DNA from: Bacteroidia bacterium | Lineage (GTDB): Bacteria; Bacteroidota; Bacteroidia; NS11-12g; UBA955 | DNA length: 33,698 nt | Reading direction: 5' to 3' | Assembly (NCBI GenBank): GCA_020853295.1 | Contig: JADYZD010000279.1 | Span: 1-33,698 of the forward strand | Part shown: positions 20,782 to 30,106 of the stretch, in pieces | Position numbering within the stretch: the stretch's first letter is position 1 | Layout of the letters: every line of letters begins with the position of its first letter | The notes under the pieces: generated by a model | What the model was told of the DNA's origin: nothing | Seen by the model: only the letters and a program-made list of their open reading frames with translations | Database searches by the model: none | Program-made: the position numbers and the translations under genes

Positions 20782-23444
20782 AATGTAATTTTATAACTGA
20801 TATTTGGCAATATTGGAAGCAAGCTTACCTGCGATAGCACGCGGTTTCCAGCTTTGTTGTAAGATAAATTAATATAAAAAGGATTGCGGCGGTTATACGC
20901 ATTAAATAACCCCAAACTCCATACCCTTGAATATCCAAACATCCTATTTCTTGATGGCACTTGTTTTTCAAAATTAAATGCAATATCAAGCCTGTGATTG
21001 TCACGGGTTCTTGAATTGTTTCTATCGCCATAAATAAATATTTCCCTATACGGATCGGCCGGTGCAGGAGATAAATATTTGCCTATTGGTGTGGTAATGG
21101 CAAAGCCCGAATTGTATGTCCATGAAAAAGAAAAATCAATCTGTTTGTTTATTCTGTACACTCCTGCCAAATAAATATTGTTTCTTCTGTCATACCGTGC
21201 AGGAAATTTAGTGCCTCCATTCAATTCCTGAAACTCTCTCCAGTTCCACATTAGCGCATAGCTGAGCCAACCTGTTAACCTGCCTTTGCTTTTTTCAAGC
21301 ATCATTTCCCAGCCATAGGCTTCCCCACTGCCGCTGGTTACCGCTTCTTCCCAATTGGCAGCAGATGTAATGTATCCGGCATTGTCTTTATATTCTAACA
21401 AATGTTCTAGCGATTTATAAAATACTTCTGAACTGAACTGCCATTTGTCTTTACCATAAGAATAGCCCATGCTAAACTGGTCGGCCTGTGAGGGTTGAAA
21501 ACGAATTACCGATGGCACCCAAAGGTCTGAAGGCAAACCCAAGGTTAAATTGGTAAGCAAATGAAAAAATTGTCTGGTCCGCATTGCACCCGCTTTTATC
21601 CATGAATGTTCAGAAATGCGGTATCGGGCAGAAATGCGGGGTTCAGGCAATATGTAAGCAAATTCAGTGCTCAACTGATATGCAGAAACCCGAAGTCCTA
21701 CCTGGTAAAAAAACCGTTGTTTTAGGGTACCTGAATATTCTGAAAATGCATAATACTCTGGTGTATTTACCCTAGAATCATTAAAAAAAAGTTCCGTTTC
21801 ATTGCCACTAATAATGCTGGTTAAACTCCTATCACCAGGAATAAAGCGGTGCAACGAAATTCCACCACCAAAATTAAAATTGGAATTTTTTGTAGCACCA
21901 TGATTGAATACCACTGCCAATTCCCGGTCTGAAATTCCATTTTTTAATTTATACTGGGTAAAATCACTTATATCTGCTCTTTGCTGGTTGTTGTATGTTT
22001 TAGAAATACTATAACTTTGATTAAAGCTGTAATCATAACCTGTAAAATGCATTTTTACTGTAAGTCCGGTGCGGCTACCCAAGTAATAATTCCATTTTAA
22101 ACTGCCCATTAAATTGCCCCAGGATGCCAATTGTTGCCTGCGTTCTACAATATTTACATCTACAGATTTGCTGTTGGTTTTTTCATCAATTCCACCTACA
22201 TCGCGCCCAGTGTAGAACGAGGCTGTAAGCCTACTCCGGTTGCTAAACCTATGTGTAACCCTGGCATTAAAATCCCAGAAATAATATACATTGTTCTGCA
22301 AACTGTCATTGCTCAAAAAAGTTTGAGAAACTGGTTTTGCCAAAAAATCCAAATAACTGCGGCGAAATGCCAAGGTAAAAGTGGTTCGGTTTTTAATTAA
22401 CGGACCTTCTAAAAATACTTTTGATGCCAACAAACCAATGCTCACCGAGCCTTTAATTCTATAAGCATTTCCCTCTTTAGATTGCACATTTACCACACTC
22501 GACAAACGGCCACCGTATCGCGCAGGGAAAGCGCCTTTCATTAAATTGGCAGATTTTATGGCATCATCGTTAAATATGCTAAAAATACCATAAAGGTGGT
22601 AACAATTAAATACCGGCACATCATCCAATAAAACCAAGTTTTGGTCAGAAGCCCCACCACGAATGTACATGCCCAGCATGCCTTCACTGCCTCCTACAAC
22701 CCCAGGGTATAAACTCATCACCCGAATAATGTCGGGCTCTCCCAGCAAGTGGGGCAGGTGCCTTATTCTTTCTTTAGTAACCCTGTACTGGTCGGTATTG
22801 CCATTGGACACTGAAACCTGGTCATTCTGTGCCTTTACCTCTGCTTCTGGTAAAATTTGTGGGGTTAAATCCAGTTGATAATTCACAAAATAATCGCGGT
22901 CACTGGGCACTGTATCGTAAAATATATCAAACCCAGGATATTGTACTGCAATATAGTTGGTGTCTTTGGTAAGAAATACGGCAAAATACCCCGCTTCAGA
23001 AGTGTAAGTAGGTTCGGTATTCCCATTAATGGTAATTTCGGCATTGCCCAAATACTCTCCACTTTGGGCATGCGAAACCCTGCCCGATAATACGTGGTAG
23101 GTTCGCTGGGATACAGTAATTTTTTTTCTTAAAACCAGTGAATTGCCTTTTGTAACAAAATACTCCAAACCATTTTGGGCCAAAAAATCGGCAAGTGCGG
23201 TTTTGGCTTTTACATTGTTGTAATTCAAATCAAACCTGCGGCTGCCAGCAATTAAAGCAGCATCATAATAAATGGAAATGCCCATTCGGTCTTCAAATCC
23301 GCTGATGGCCGACTCAAATGAAACCTGTTTTACCTGAAAAACAATATATCCATTAAGGCCAGAATTCTGTGCATTTAAAGAACTGGTATTCAATGCCATA
23401 AAGCACAATACCAATGCAAATATCCATGTTTTCAAACGCCCCAT
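20778..23444 (-). CDS. TonB-dependent receptor with STN-like and carboxypeptidase-regulatory domains
   Basis: The protein has 888 residues. In order it shows a signal peptide (to about residue 26, ending LNAQ), an STN-like domain (VKQVSFESAISGFEDRMGISIYYDA, 37-~110) and a carboxypeptidase-regulatory-like domain (SGRVSHAQSGEYLGNAEITING). A plug domain (LLDDVPVFNCYHLYGIFSIFNDD; ARYGGRLSSVVNVQ) is followed by a 22-strand-type barrel ending ISYKITF. The STN domain usually signals to an anti-sigma factor, but none is in view here. It forms an operon with the DUF4249 lipoprotein. Substrate unknown. A TACATTTG box precedes it. Confidence 0.9.
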   Translation of the reverse strand: MGRLKTWIFALVLCFMALNTSSLNAQNSGLNGYIVFQVKQVSFESAISGFEDRMGISIYYDAALIAGSRRFDLNYNNVKAKTALADFLAQNGLEYFVTKGNSLVLRKKITVSQRTYHVLSGRVSHAQSGEYLGNAEITINGNTEPTYTSEAGYFAVFLTKDTNYIAVQYPGFDIFYDTVPSDRDYFVNYQLDLTPQILPEAEVKAQNDQVSVSNGNTDQYRVTKERIRHLPHLLGEPDIIRVMSLYPGVVGGSEGMLGMYIRGGASDQNLVLLDDVPVFNCYHLYGIFSIFNDDAIKSANLMKGAFPARYGGRLSSVVNVQSKEGNAYRIKGSVSIGLLASKVFLEGPLIKNRTTFTLAFRRSYLDFLAKPVSQTFLSNDSLQNNVYYFWDFNARVTHRFSNRSRLTASFYTGRDVGGIDEKTNSKSVDVNIVERRQQLASWGNLMGSLKWNYYLGSRTGLTVKMHFTGYDYSFNQSYSISKTYNNQQRADISDFTQYKLKNGISDRELAVVFNHGATKNSNFNFGGGISLHRFIPGDRSLTSIISGNETELFFNDSRVNTPEYYAFSEYSGTLKQRFFYQVGLRVSAYQLSTEFAYILPEPRISARYRISEHSWIKAGAMRTRQFFHLLTNLTLGLPSDLWVPSVIRFQPSQADQFSMGYSYGKDKWQFSSEVFYKSLEHLLEYKDNAGYITSAANWEEAVTSGSGEAYGWEMMLEKSKGRLTGWLSYALMWNWREFQELNGGTKFPARYDRRNNIYLAGVYRINKQIDFSFSWTYNSGFAITTPIGKYLSPAPADPYREIFIYGDRNNSRTRDNHRLDIAFNFEKQVPSRNRMFGYSRVWSLGLFNAYNRRNPFYINLSYNKAGNRVLSQVSLLPILPNISYKITF

Positions 23445-23462
23445 CTACCCAATGAATGTGTG

Positions 23463-23470
23463 CAAATGTA
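23463..23470 (-). promoter_or_regulatory. Bacteroidota -7 box of the TonB receptor operon
   Basis: TACATTTG on the minus strand fits TAnnTTTG and is 19 nt before the receptor ATG. It may drive the whole leftward run through lpxK, gldH and the truncated comM. Confidence 0.6.
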
Positions 23471-23476
23471 CATATA

Positions 23477-23511
23477 AGAAAAAACCCTTCTTTCGGAAGG
23501 GCTTTTTCTTT
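23477..23511 (-). terminator. Terminator after the DUF4197 gene
   Basis: CCCTTC/GAAGGG with A- and T-tracts on both sides form a hairpin (loop TTTCG) about 20 nt past the DUF4197 stop and just before the receptor promoter. It works on either strand by shape. Confidence 0.75.
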
Positions 23512-23528
23512 CTAAAATTTTAATGTTT

Positions 23529-24272
23529 TTATTTTTGAGAATCGGCATAACTGAATACTTTTTTCAAAATTTCAGTAGTGCGTTTTCCAGGATTTTGCCT
23601 AATGGCATTTTCTTCTTTTTCTATTTCTGTAAACAAACCTGTGGTGGCTTTTTCAGTTACATACATATTTAAATCAGGATTGATATCGCTGCTTAATCCC
23701 AACAAACCTTTATTGCTATTGATGGCTTTAACAATGGGTTCCCAATATTTGGCCACTTCCACCTCTTCAAGTGCTTTTTTAATTACCGGTTGAAAAGCGC
23801 CGTGCAATGCTGTAGTTGTGGTCTTTTTTAGAAAAGTAGTAGCAGCACCATTGCCTCCTTTTAGCACGCCCATGGCATCGCTAAAACTCATGCCCATTAC
23901 AGCATCTTTAAACACAGGAATGGCTTTGGCCATAGCGTTTTCTGCACCATCATTCATAGCCTGTATACATTTGTCCAATTGTCCGCCAATTAGGGTGTTT
24001 AACACCATGTTATTCCTTATTTTGCTTTCTACATTTTTTACTTCGGGTGGCAACAATATTTTAAGGGCGGCATTTCCAAAAAATGCACCCCTTTTGTTCA
24101 AATTAGAACTGCCGGTTGTTACCCCGTTCACCAAAGCTTCTTTTAGTCCTTTAACGACCTCATCATTAGTAGGTACCATGCTGCTGGCAGCAATTTGGCC
24201 TGCTTGCATCAATACATCGCAGGATGTAAAAACAAGAGCAATCGCTGCTCCAAAAATCCAGGTTTTATTCAT
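23529..24272 (-). CDS. DUF4197 lipoprotein
   Basis: The protein has 247 residues. The N-terminus MNKTWIFGAAIALVFTSC is a lipoprotein signal with its lipidated Cys. The body has EVVKGLKEALVNGVTTGSSNLN, FFGNAALKILLPPEVK and DAVMGMSFSDAMGVLKGGNGAATTFL, the hallmarks of the DUF4197 family of Bacteroidota and Proteobacteria envelope proteins of unknown function. It is 37 nt downstream of the MoxR-like gene and ends at a terminator, so the pair may be co-transcribed. Confidence 0.9.
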   Translation of the reverse strand: MNKTWIFGAAIALVFTSCDVLMQAGQIAASSMVPTNDEVVKGLKEALVNGVTTGSSNLNKRGAFFGNAALKILLPPEVKNVESKIRNNMVLNTLIGGQLDKCIQAMNDGAENAMAKAIPVFKDAVMGMSFSDAMGVLKGGNGAATTFLKKTTTTALHGAFQPVIKKALEEVEVAKYWEPIVKAINSNKGLLGLSSDINPDLNMYVTEKATTGLFTEIEKEENAIRQNPGKRTTEILKKVFSYADSQK

Positions 24273-24309
24273 AGTTATAAGTTGTTTTTACCAAAAATAG
24301 TGCCAATTG

Positions 24310-25794
24310 TTATTGAAAATAGGTGTCATCTTCTTCATTTTCATCATTTTCAGGCAAATCCATCATGCTGCTGAGCAGGTCTTTAAAGCTAAAGCCGGTG
24401 CTTAATGGAATTTTGCTCAGTCGTGAATGTGCCGCCAAACCATGCAGGGCCAATTCTATGGCAAAATCAAGGGGCAAATCAATTTTATGGGCTGAAATTG
24501 TTTCTTTCAAAGTGCCAAGAGACAGCATGGTTTGGTGGTACTCGGCATTGCTTAAATTGCCTTCTACTTGCAATGTGTTGCCATCAGAAAACCAATCCAC
24601 AGTGGCGGTAAACATGTCTTTTCCTCCCTTTTTGCGAGAGGTTTGAAACACCTTGTCAAATTCTAGTTTAATGCTTTCCAAAATGAGATTAATGGCCACA
24701 TTGTATGGGCCCTCCAATTCTCCTTCATACACCATTTCCAATTTGCCATTCACAGCCTGCACTGCCGCATACAAATCACTCACCCTTAAGGTGGTTTCAG
24801 CATCGCCACTTAATATCATCCGCCTTTCTGCAGCAGAAACTACGCTTTCCAAAACTGCAATACCCACCCTGGCGGAAACCCCGCTTTTTTGGTCGACAAA
24901 TTCGCTTTCTCTGGCAATAAATGCAATGTTTTCCATCATCATTTTCATGCTTTGAGGAATGTGAATGCATTTCTTTTGTTCTTCGGTAAGTTTGGCTTCT
25001 TGGGCAGAAATTGTGGCCGCCAAGGCAACATCGGCTGGGTAATGGGTTAAAATCTGGCTTCCTATGCGGTCTTTAAGTGGGGTAACAATACTGCCGCGGT
25101 TGGTATAATCCTCGGGGTTTGCTGTAAATACAAATTGCACATCCAAAGGCAATCGAAGTTTAAAACCCCTTATTTGTATATCGCCTTCTTGCAAAATATT
25201 GAAAAGCGCCACCTGTATTCTGGGTTGCAAATCGGGCAATTCATTAATTACAAAAATACAGCGGTTGCTTCTAGGTATAAGCCCAAAGTGAATGGCCCTT
25301 TCATCCTGATATCCCACCCTTAAATTTGCAGCCTTAATGGGGTCAATATCTCCTATTAAATCTGCTACTGTTACATCCGGAGTGGCCAATTTTTCTATAT
25401 ACCTATCGCTGCGGTGAACCCACTCTATAGGTGTTTCATCGCCCATTTCTGCTAGCACGTCTATACCAAAACGGCTTAAGGGTTTAAAGGGATCATCATT
25501 GATTTCAGACCCTTTAATAATGGGCATCCATTCATCCAAAAGGTGAATCATTTTGCGGGCCATACTGGTTTTTGCCTGTCCCCTTAATCCCAAAAAATTA
25601 ATATGGTGTCCTGCCAAAATTGCGGTTTGCAACTCTGGTATAACCGTTTCATTGTATCCCAAAATTCCGTCAAAAATTTGGGTACCCTGTTGCAAAGCAC
25701 TAATGAGGTTTCTGCGCAATTCTTCTTTTAAAGACTTAGAAGTATATCCCTGTTTTTTTAAATCTCCCAGATTTTGGGCAATTGGTTTGTTCAT
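24310..25794 (-). CDS. MoxR/Mg-chelatase-type AAA+ ATPase
   Basis: The protein has 494 residues. The Walker A GLRGQAKTSMARK (near residue 73) and the Walker-B-like FVINELPDLQPRIQVALFNILQEGDIQIRGF define a Mg-chelatase ChlI/MoxR-like AAA+ protein. VFTANPEDYTNRGSIVTPLKDRIG is the sensor 1 region. The C-terminal third (FSFKDLLSSMMDLPEN) is less conserved and acidic. Such ATPases usually remodel a von Willebrand-domain partner, which is not visible next door; the downstream gene is DUF4197. It is divergent from the rhodanese gene, with a TACTTTTG box 7 nt before its ATG. Confidence 0.85.
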   Translation of the reverse strand: MNKPIAQNLGDLKKQGYTSKSLKEELRRNLISALQQGTQIFDGILGYNETVIPELQTAILAGHHINFLGLRGQAKTSMARKMIHLLDEWMPIIKGSEINDDPFKPLSRFGIDVLAEMGDETPIEWVHRSDRYIEKLATPDVTVADLIGDIDPIKAANLRVGYQDERAIHFGLIPRSNRCIFVINELPDLQPRIQVALFNILQEGDIQIRGFKLRLPLDVQFVFTANPEDYTNRGSIVTPLKDRIGSQILTHYPADVALAATISAQEAKLTEEQKKCIHIPQSMKMMMENIAFIARESEFVDQKSGVSARVGIAVLESVVSAAERRMILSGDAETTLRVSDLYAAVQAVNGKLEMVYEGELEGPYNVAINLILESIKLEFDKVFQTSRKKGGKDMFTATVDWFSDGNTLQVEGNLSNAEYHQTMLSLGTLKETISAHKIDLPLDFAIELALHGLAAHSRLSKIPLSTGFSFKDLLSSMMDLPENDENEEDDTYFQ

Positions 25795-25800
25795 TTATGC

Positions 25801-25808
25801 CAAAAGTA
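25801..25808 (-). promoter_or_regulatory. Bacteroidota -7 box of the MoxR-like gene
   Basis: Minus-strand TACTTTTG lies 6 nt before the ATG, implying an almost leaderless transcript. No clear -33 element at 19 nt. Confidence 0.5.
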
Positions 25809-25859
25809 ACATTTGTCATGTAAAACAGTTCTGAAATGTTGTTTTTTTGCAGCAATTAA

Positions 25860-26582
25860 ATGAAAAACACCATCCGCTTTGCCTTCCTGATTTCCATATT
25901 TGCACTTGGTTGTTCAGGTTCTCAGGCACAAAAGATTGAAAACACTGATGCCACTGGTTTTCAAGACAAGTTAAAAACTGAATTACAAAAAACGATTTTA
26001 GATGTTCGCACTCCAGAGGAATACAACAATGGTCATATTCCTAATGCCATAAATATCAATGTAAATGGTTCTGATTTTGAAACTGCAGTGCAAAAACTCG
26101 ATACCCAAAAAACAATATTTGTGTATTGCCTAGCAGGCAGCCGCAGTGCCCGAGCTGCCGATATTTTGGCCCAAATGGGATTTAAGAACATCGTTAATTT
26201 AGAAGGTGGATATTCACAATGGAGTGCTGCGGGATTTCCAACGGAAAAAGGCGCCACGTCCAAAACCAATGCACCTGGCATTTCAGATCAGGAGTTTCAA
26301 AAAATGGTATCGGGCGATAGTTTGGTGCTCATAGATTTTAACGCCAAATGGTGCACCCCTTGCAAAAAAATTACGGCCATTTTGGAAGAGTTAAAACCCG
26401 AATATGCGGGTAAGTTGACAATTATAGCCTTAGACTACGATCAAAATACCGCAATCATTCAAAGTGCAAAAGTAGAAACAGTTCCTACATTGAGGTTGTA
26501 CAAATCTGGTAAAATAGTTTGGGACCACAAAGGTGCATGCGACAAGGCAACATTGGCAGCGGCCATAAAAGCACAGCTGTAG
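25860..26582 (+). CDS. Rhodanese-thioredoxin fusion lipoprotein
   Basis: The protein has 240 residues. The start MKNTIRFAFLISIFALGC is a lipoprotein signal. The rhodanese domain (about 35-125) has ILDVRTPEEYNNGHIPNAINI and the active-site loop FVYCLAGSRSARA. The thioredoxin domain (about 140-240) has FNAKWCTPCKKI with the CXXC pair and VETVPTLRLYKSGKIV with the cis-Pro. Both active sites are intact. It likely acts in the periplasm on thiol or sulfur chemistry; its substrate is unknown. It is divergent from the MoxR gene and 44 nt before the methyltransferase. Confidence 0.9.
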   Translation: MKNTIRFAFLISIFALGCSGSQAQKIENTDATGFQDKLKTELQKTILDVRTPEEYNNGHIPNAININVNGSDFETAVQKLDTQKTIFVYCLAGSRSARAADILAQMGFKNIVNLEGGYSQWSAAGFPTEKGATSKTNAPGISDQEFQKMVSGDSLVLIDFNAKWCTPCKKITAILEELKPEYAGKLTIIALDYDQNTAIIQSAKVETVPTLRLYKSGKIVWDHKGACDKATLAAAIKAQL

Positions 26583-26611
26583 TATTATCCTTCAAAACGG
26601 GTGCAATTGCT

Positions 26612-26619
26612 TAAATTTG
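26612..26619 (+). promoter_or_regulatory. Bacteroidota -7 box of the methyltransferase gene
   Basis: TAAATTTG followed by CACCTTT and the ATG at 26627. The short distance implies a nearly leaderless mRNA. Confidence 0.5.
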
Positions 26620-26626
26620 CACCTTT

Positions 26627-27424
26627 ATGTACGAATTTCACGGCGATAAGCAACGCTATTTCGACATGACCTATGCGGTTACTAAGGAATATATTTTGCC
26701 TTTTTTGCAACAACACATTGACTTAAATAAGCCTATCGATGTGCTTGAAATTGGTTGTGGAGAAGCAGGTGTCTTAAAAGCCTTTACAGATAATGGACAT
26801 AAAGCTTTTGGAATAGAATTGGAAGAAAGCCGCACAGAACTGGCCAAACAATTTATGGCTACTGAAATGGCGGCAGGCAAAGTGGGGTTCTTAAATAAAG
26901 ATGTGTACGATGTAGATGTAGACACAGATATTGGGCACAAATTCGATCTGGTCATCCTAAAAGATGTAATTGAGCACATTCCTGTTCAAGAAAAGTTTAT
27001 TCCCCAATTGCACAAATTCCTAAAACCTGGTGGTAAAGTGTTTTTTGCCTTTCCACCCTGGTACATGCCTTATGGCGGACACCAACAAGTGCTTCCTGGA
27101 AAATTGGCCTCCAAAACACCATGGTACCATTTGCTTCCAGGGGCCAGTTACCGCTGGATGCTTAAGGCATTTGGGGTAAATGACAGTGGCATAAATACCA
27201 TGTACGAAATCAAAAGCACTGGTATTACCATAGAAAGGTTTTTAAAAATCAATAAAAAAGCGGGTTTTGAACTCAGTGCATCAGAGTATTACCTGTTCAA
27301 TCCCATCTATAAATTTAAGTTTGGAATTACACCCCGAAAGCAATGGAGCATTATTGCCAAAATTCCCTTTTTGCGCAATTTTGTAACCATGGGCGTGTAT
27401 TTTTTAACTGCACCAGTAAAATAA
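26627..27424 (+). CDS. Class I SAM-dependent methyltransferase
   Basis: The protein has 265 residues. VLEIGCGEAGVLKAFTDNGHKAFGIELEESR is the SAM-binding motif I and II region (near residue 40), and FDLVILKDVIEHIP the motif IV/VH region near 110, followed by LKPGGKVFFAFPPW. This is a normal Methyltransf_11/23-type fold. The last 100 residues carry aromatic stretches (WYHLLPGASYRWMLKAFG) and probably shape the acceptor site. The substrate cannot be read from sequence. Confidence 0.85.
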   Translation: MYEFHGDKQRYFDMTYAVTKEYILPFLQQHIDLNKPIDVLEIGCGEAGVLKAFTDNGHKAFGIELEESRTELAKQFMATEMAAGKVGFLNKDVYDVDVDTDIGHKFDLVILKDVIEHIPVQEKFIPQLHKFLKPGGKVFFAFPPWYMPYGGHQQVLPGKLASKTPWYHLLPGASYRWMLKAFGVNDSGINTMYEIKSTGITIERFLKINKKAGFELSASEYYLFNPIYKFKFGITPRKQWSIIAKIPFLRNFVTMGVYFLTAPVK

Positions 27425-27482
27425 ATACACAGCAAGCAGCGTTTAAATCTTGGTTAGGGTCTATTCACTTAAAGAAAATCTC

Positions 27483-27490
27483 TATATTTG
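27483..27490 (+). promoter_or_regulatory. Bacteroidota -7 box before the DUF6089/uppS/bamA run
   Basis: TATATTTG lies 15 nt before the ATG at 27506 and fits TAnnTTTG. It may drive the two DUF6089 genes and contribute to uppS-bamA. Confidence 0.55.
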
Positions 27491-27505
27491 CATATTAGGA
27501 GAAGT

Positions 27506-28432
27506 ATGAAATCTGTAAAAATACTTATTGCCCTGTTTCTGGCAGGCAGCGCAACACAAGCATTTGGACAAAAAAAGTTCAAAGGCAAACCTATTGAATT
27601 CGGCATTACTCTAGGTGCGGCAAACTATATGGGTGATCTATCCAAATTGGTTGCCATAAACGAAACCCACCCTATGGGAGGCCTTATTTGCAGGTTCAAC
27701 TATTCGGATTTTATCACCCTAAGAGGTACTGCTGTGTACAGCAGGCTTTCAGGAAAAGACGAAAATTACAGCGATGACGCCTTTAGAAACCGCAGAAATC
27801 TGAGTTTTAGAAGTCCGTTGATCGAATTTAGCGGTACCATAGAATACAATATTTTGGGATTTGGAGAAACCCAAAGGGCAACTCCTGCATCGCCCTACAT
27901 ATTTATAGGTGTGGGGGTGTTTAAATACAACCCCAAAGCACAGTTCAAATACAACGGCAATCCCGATTTGGCCAACGATATTACCGGCGCCACCCCTATT
28001 CACCACCCGGATTTGCAAAAATTCGACAATGAGTGGATAGAGTTACAGCCATTGGGCACCGAAGGACAAGAAACCACCAAGTTCAATGAACGCAAGCGTT
28101 ATGCACTTACCCAACTCAGCATTCCATTGGGTATAGGCTACAAAAAACAATTTGATGATTTTTGGGCTTGGGGTATTGAATTTGGAGTGCGCAAAACATT
28201 TACCGACTACCTAGACGATATTAGTTTAGACTATGTAGATGAGCAGATAGTTGAGGGCAATAACGGAAGGTTGGCAGCAGCCATGCGCGACCGTTCAGCA
28301 GAAAAAGGATTTGTTAAGTTCGACAATGGCATGAGCCGTGGTACGTCAAAAGCTAATGATTGGTATATGTTTCTAAACTTTACTCTTACCCGCAAACTAG
28401 TGGGCGGTAAGCAGGTTTGCTTCCAGTTTTAA
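27506..28432 (+). CDS. DUF6089 outer-membrane beta-barrel protein 1
   Basis: The protein has 308 residues from the ATG at 27506 (MKSVKILIALFLAG); the track starts at a TTG six codons earlier. It has a signal peptide (ending QAFGQ), then FGITLGAANYMGDLSKL and RFNYSDFITLRGTAVYSRLSG, alternating strand patterns, and FGVRKTFTDYLDDISLDYVD near the end. It fits the DUF6089 family, which in Bacteroidota often sits just upstream of uppS and bamA. A role in the outer membrane is likely, though unproven. The next gene is a paralogue overlapping its 3' end. Confidence 0.85.
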   Translation: MKSVKILIALFLAGSATQAFGQKKFKGKPIEFGITLGAANYMGDLSKLVAINETHPMGGLICRFNYSDFITLRGTAVYSRLSGKDENYSDDAFRNRRNLSFRSPLIEFSGTIEYNILGFGETQRATPASPYIFIGVGVFKYNPKAQFKYNGNPDLANDITGATPIHHPDLQKFDNEWIELQPLGTEGQETTKFNERKRYALTQLSIPLGIGYKKQFDDFWAWGIEFGVRKTFTDYLDDISLDYVDEQIVEGNNGRLAAAMRDRSAEKGFVKFDNGMSRGTSKANDWYMFLNFTLTRKLVGGKQVCFQF

Positions 28433-29262
28433 ATTTACATAAAGTCCGCGGTGCAATTGCACTTTTGGCAATGCTTTTTAGCACTGCAAGTCACTCCTAT
28501 GGTCAAAAATATTTTAATGGCCGCAGCGAATTGGGTTGGGTAGCAGGTGCATGCAATTACCATGGTGATTTGTCTCATGGTTTAAATTTAAAAAATACCC
28601 GGCCCATGGGGGGTATGTATTATAAGTACCAGTTTTCAGGCTTCTTTTCTTACCGCCTTCAAGCATCCATGCTCAATATTCGGGGCACCGATGATGGGGA
28701 TAGAAGCTATGATGTTCGCAATTTGAGTTTTCAAACCAACATATATGAATGGGCCAATATGTTTGAATTCAATTTTCAATCCTTTGGCCTCAATTATGGC
28801 GATGAGCAGTTTTCACCTTACTTTTTCAGCGGACTAAACGGGTTTTTCTTTAATCCTACCCGCTTGGAAAACAAAGATGTTGACCTCAGAAACTTAAAAA
28901 CTGAAGGACAAAAAAGGTCTTACAGCCAGTTCCAGCCTGCTGTTCCCATTGGTTTTGGGTTAAAAGCCATGAGCAGGCCCAAAAAACAAGGTGGGGTTTG
29001 GATTATGGCTTTAGAAGGTTGTTGGAGAAAAACCTTTACCGATTATTTGGATGATGTGAATGGGGAATACCCCAATCATCAGGCACTGCTGGACAAACAA
29101 AACCAAGCAGGTGCCCAATACAGCCATGCCCAAACTATGAATGGACAAGCGCCATACAGCACTGGAACCATGCGTGGTGATACCCACCTAAAAGACTGGT
29201 ATTACAGCATCAACCTCACTTTAGCCTTCCGTTTTCCAAATCCAAAGTGTGCCAGTTTCTAA
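28417..29262 (+). CDS. DUF6089 outer-membrane beta-barrel protein 2 (paralogue)
   Basis: The protein has 281 residues. It repeats the layout of the preceding gene: a signal sequence (AIALLAMLFSTASHSYGQ), GWVAGACNYHGDLSHGL, RLQASMLNIRG and RKTFTDYLDDVNGEYPNH, the same TFTDYLDD motif. No ATG precedes the signal peptide in this frame: a stop lies at 28408-28410 and the first candidate is TTG at 28417, with the next ATG (28471) inside the signal sequence. The gene would then overlap the upstream stop by 16 nt and be translationally coupled to it. Confidence 0.8.
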   Translation: MLPVLNLHKVRGAIALLAMLFSTASHSYGQKYFNGRSELGWVAGACNYHGDLSHGLNLKNTRPMGGMYYKYQFSGFFSYRLQASMLNIRGTDDGDRSYDVRNLSFQTNIYEWANMFEFNFQSFGLNYGDEQFSPYFFSGLNGFFFNPTRLENKDVDLRNLKTEGQKRSYSQFQPAVPIGFGLKAMSRPKKQGGVWIMALEGCWRKTFTDYLDDVNGEYPNHQALLDKQNQAGAQYSHAQTMNGQAPYSTGTMRGDTHLKDWYYSINLTLAFRFPNPKCASF

Positions 29263-29341
29263 GAATTTGACGCTTTTATCAATTTTTAAGTCGGAAAAGC
29301 CTGTTTTCAGCAGATTCCTTGCTTAATTTGCAACCTTGTTC

Positions 29342-30106
29342 GTGAAGTCGCCCAATACCACCTCTGCACTTAACAGTATTCAACCCCAAAGAATACCTGA
29401 ACATGTGGCCATCATTATGGATGGAAACGGCCGTTGGGCAAAAAGCAAAGGGCATTTGCGCTTGTTTGGTCACAGGCACGGCGTAAAAACCGTAAGGGAA
29501 ATTATTGAAGCCGCTTCTGAAATTGGGGTAAAATATTTAACCCTTTATGCCTTTTCTACAGAAAACTGGAACAGGCCTCAATCTGAAGTAAATGGCTTGA
29601 TGGAATTGTTGGTGGAAACCATAAAAGACGAAACCCATACACTCATTGATAAAAATATCCGTTTAAAAACCATTGGAAATATTGCCCAATTGCCGGATAA
29701 GTGTAACAAACAGTTGCACGAAACCGTAGAAGCTACTAAAAACGGAAATAGAATGACATTGATACTTGCATTGAGCTATAGCGGTCGCTGGGATATTATT
29801 GAAGCTGTAAAGAAAATAGCAAGCGATGTGAAAGATGGAAAAACACTGCCTGAAAACATCAATGAAAGTACTTTAAATTCAGCATTAAATACCGGTGAGT
29901 TTCCCAATCCTGACTTGCTCATTCGCACCAGTGGTGAACAAAGAATCAGCAATTTTTTGTTGTGGGAAATTGCCTATTCTGAAATACATTTTAGCCATGT
30001 ATTATGGCCCGATTTTACACGTGAAGATTTCTATAAAGCCATTTTGGACTATCAAAGCAGAGAAAGAAGGTTTGGTAAAACCAGTGATCAAATACCCGTA
30101 CATTAA
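29342..30106 (+). CDS. uppS: Isoprenyl transferase (undecaprenyl diphosphate synthase)
   Basis: The protein has 254 residues from a GTG at 29342; a TTG at 29336 gives two more residues, and no ATG is available before the conserved core. HVAIIMDGNGRWAKSKGH is the substrate P-loop, FGHRHGVKTVREI follows, and LTLYAFSTENW, LALSYSGRWDI and LLIRTSGEQRISNFLLWEIAYSE are standard UppS blocks; all catalytic residues are present. It makes the C55 lipid carrier for peptidoglycan and LPS. It abuts bamA with no gap, the conserved Bacteroidota order. Confidence 0.95.
   Translation: MKSPNTTSALNSIQPQRIPEHVAIIMDGNGRWAKSKGHLRLFGHRHGVKTVREIIEAASEIGVKYLTLYAFSTENWNRPQSEVNGLMELLVETIKDETHTLIDKNIRLKTIGNIAQLPDKCNKQLHETVEATKNGNRMTLILALSYSGRWDIIEAVKKIASDVKDGKTLPENINESTLNSALNTGEFPNPDLLIRTSGEQRISNFLLWEIAYSEIHFSHVLWPDFTREDFYKAILDYQSRERRFGKTSDQIPVH

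Noticed and set aside
18423-25323. Many plus-strand ORFs of 60-170 codons opposite the chromosomal genes
   Set aside because: They lie wholly inside well-recognised genes on the minus strand and show no domain sense; they are shadow frames.
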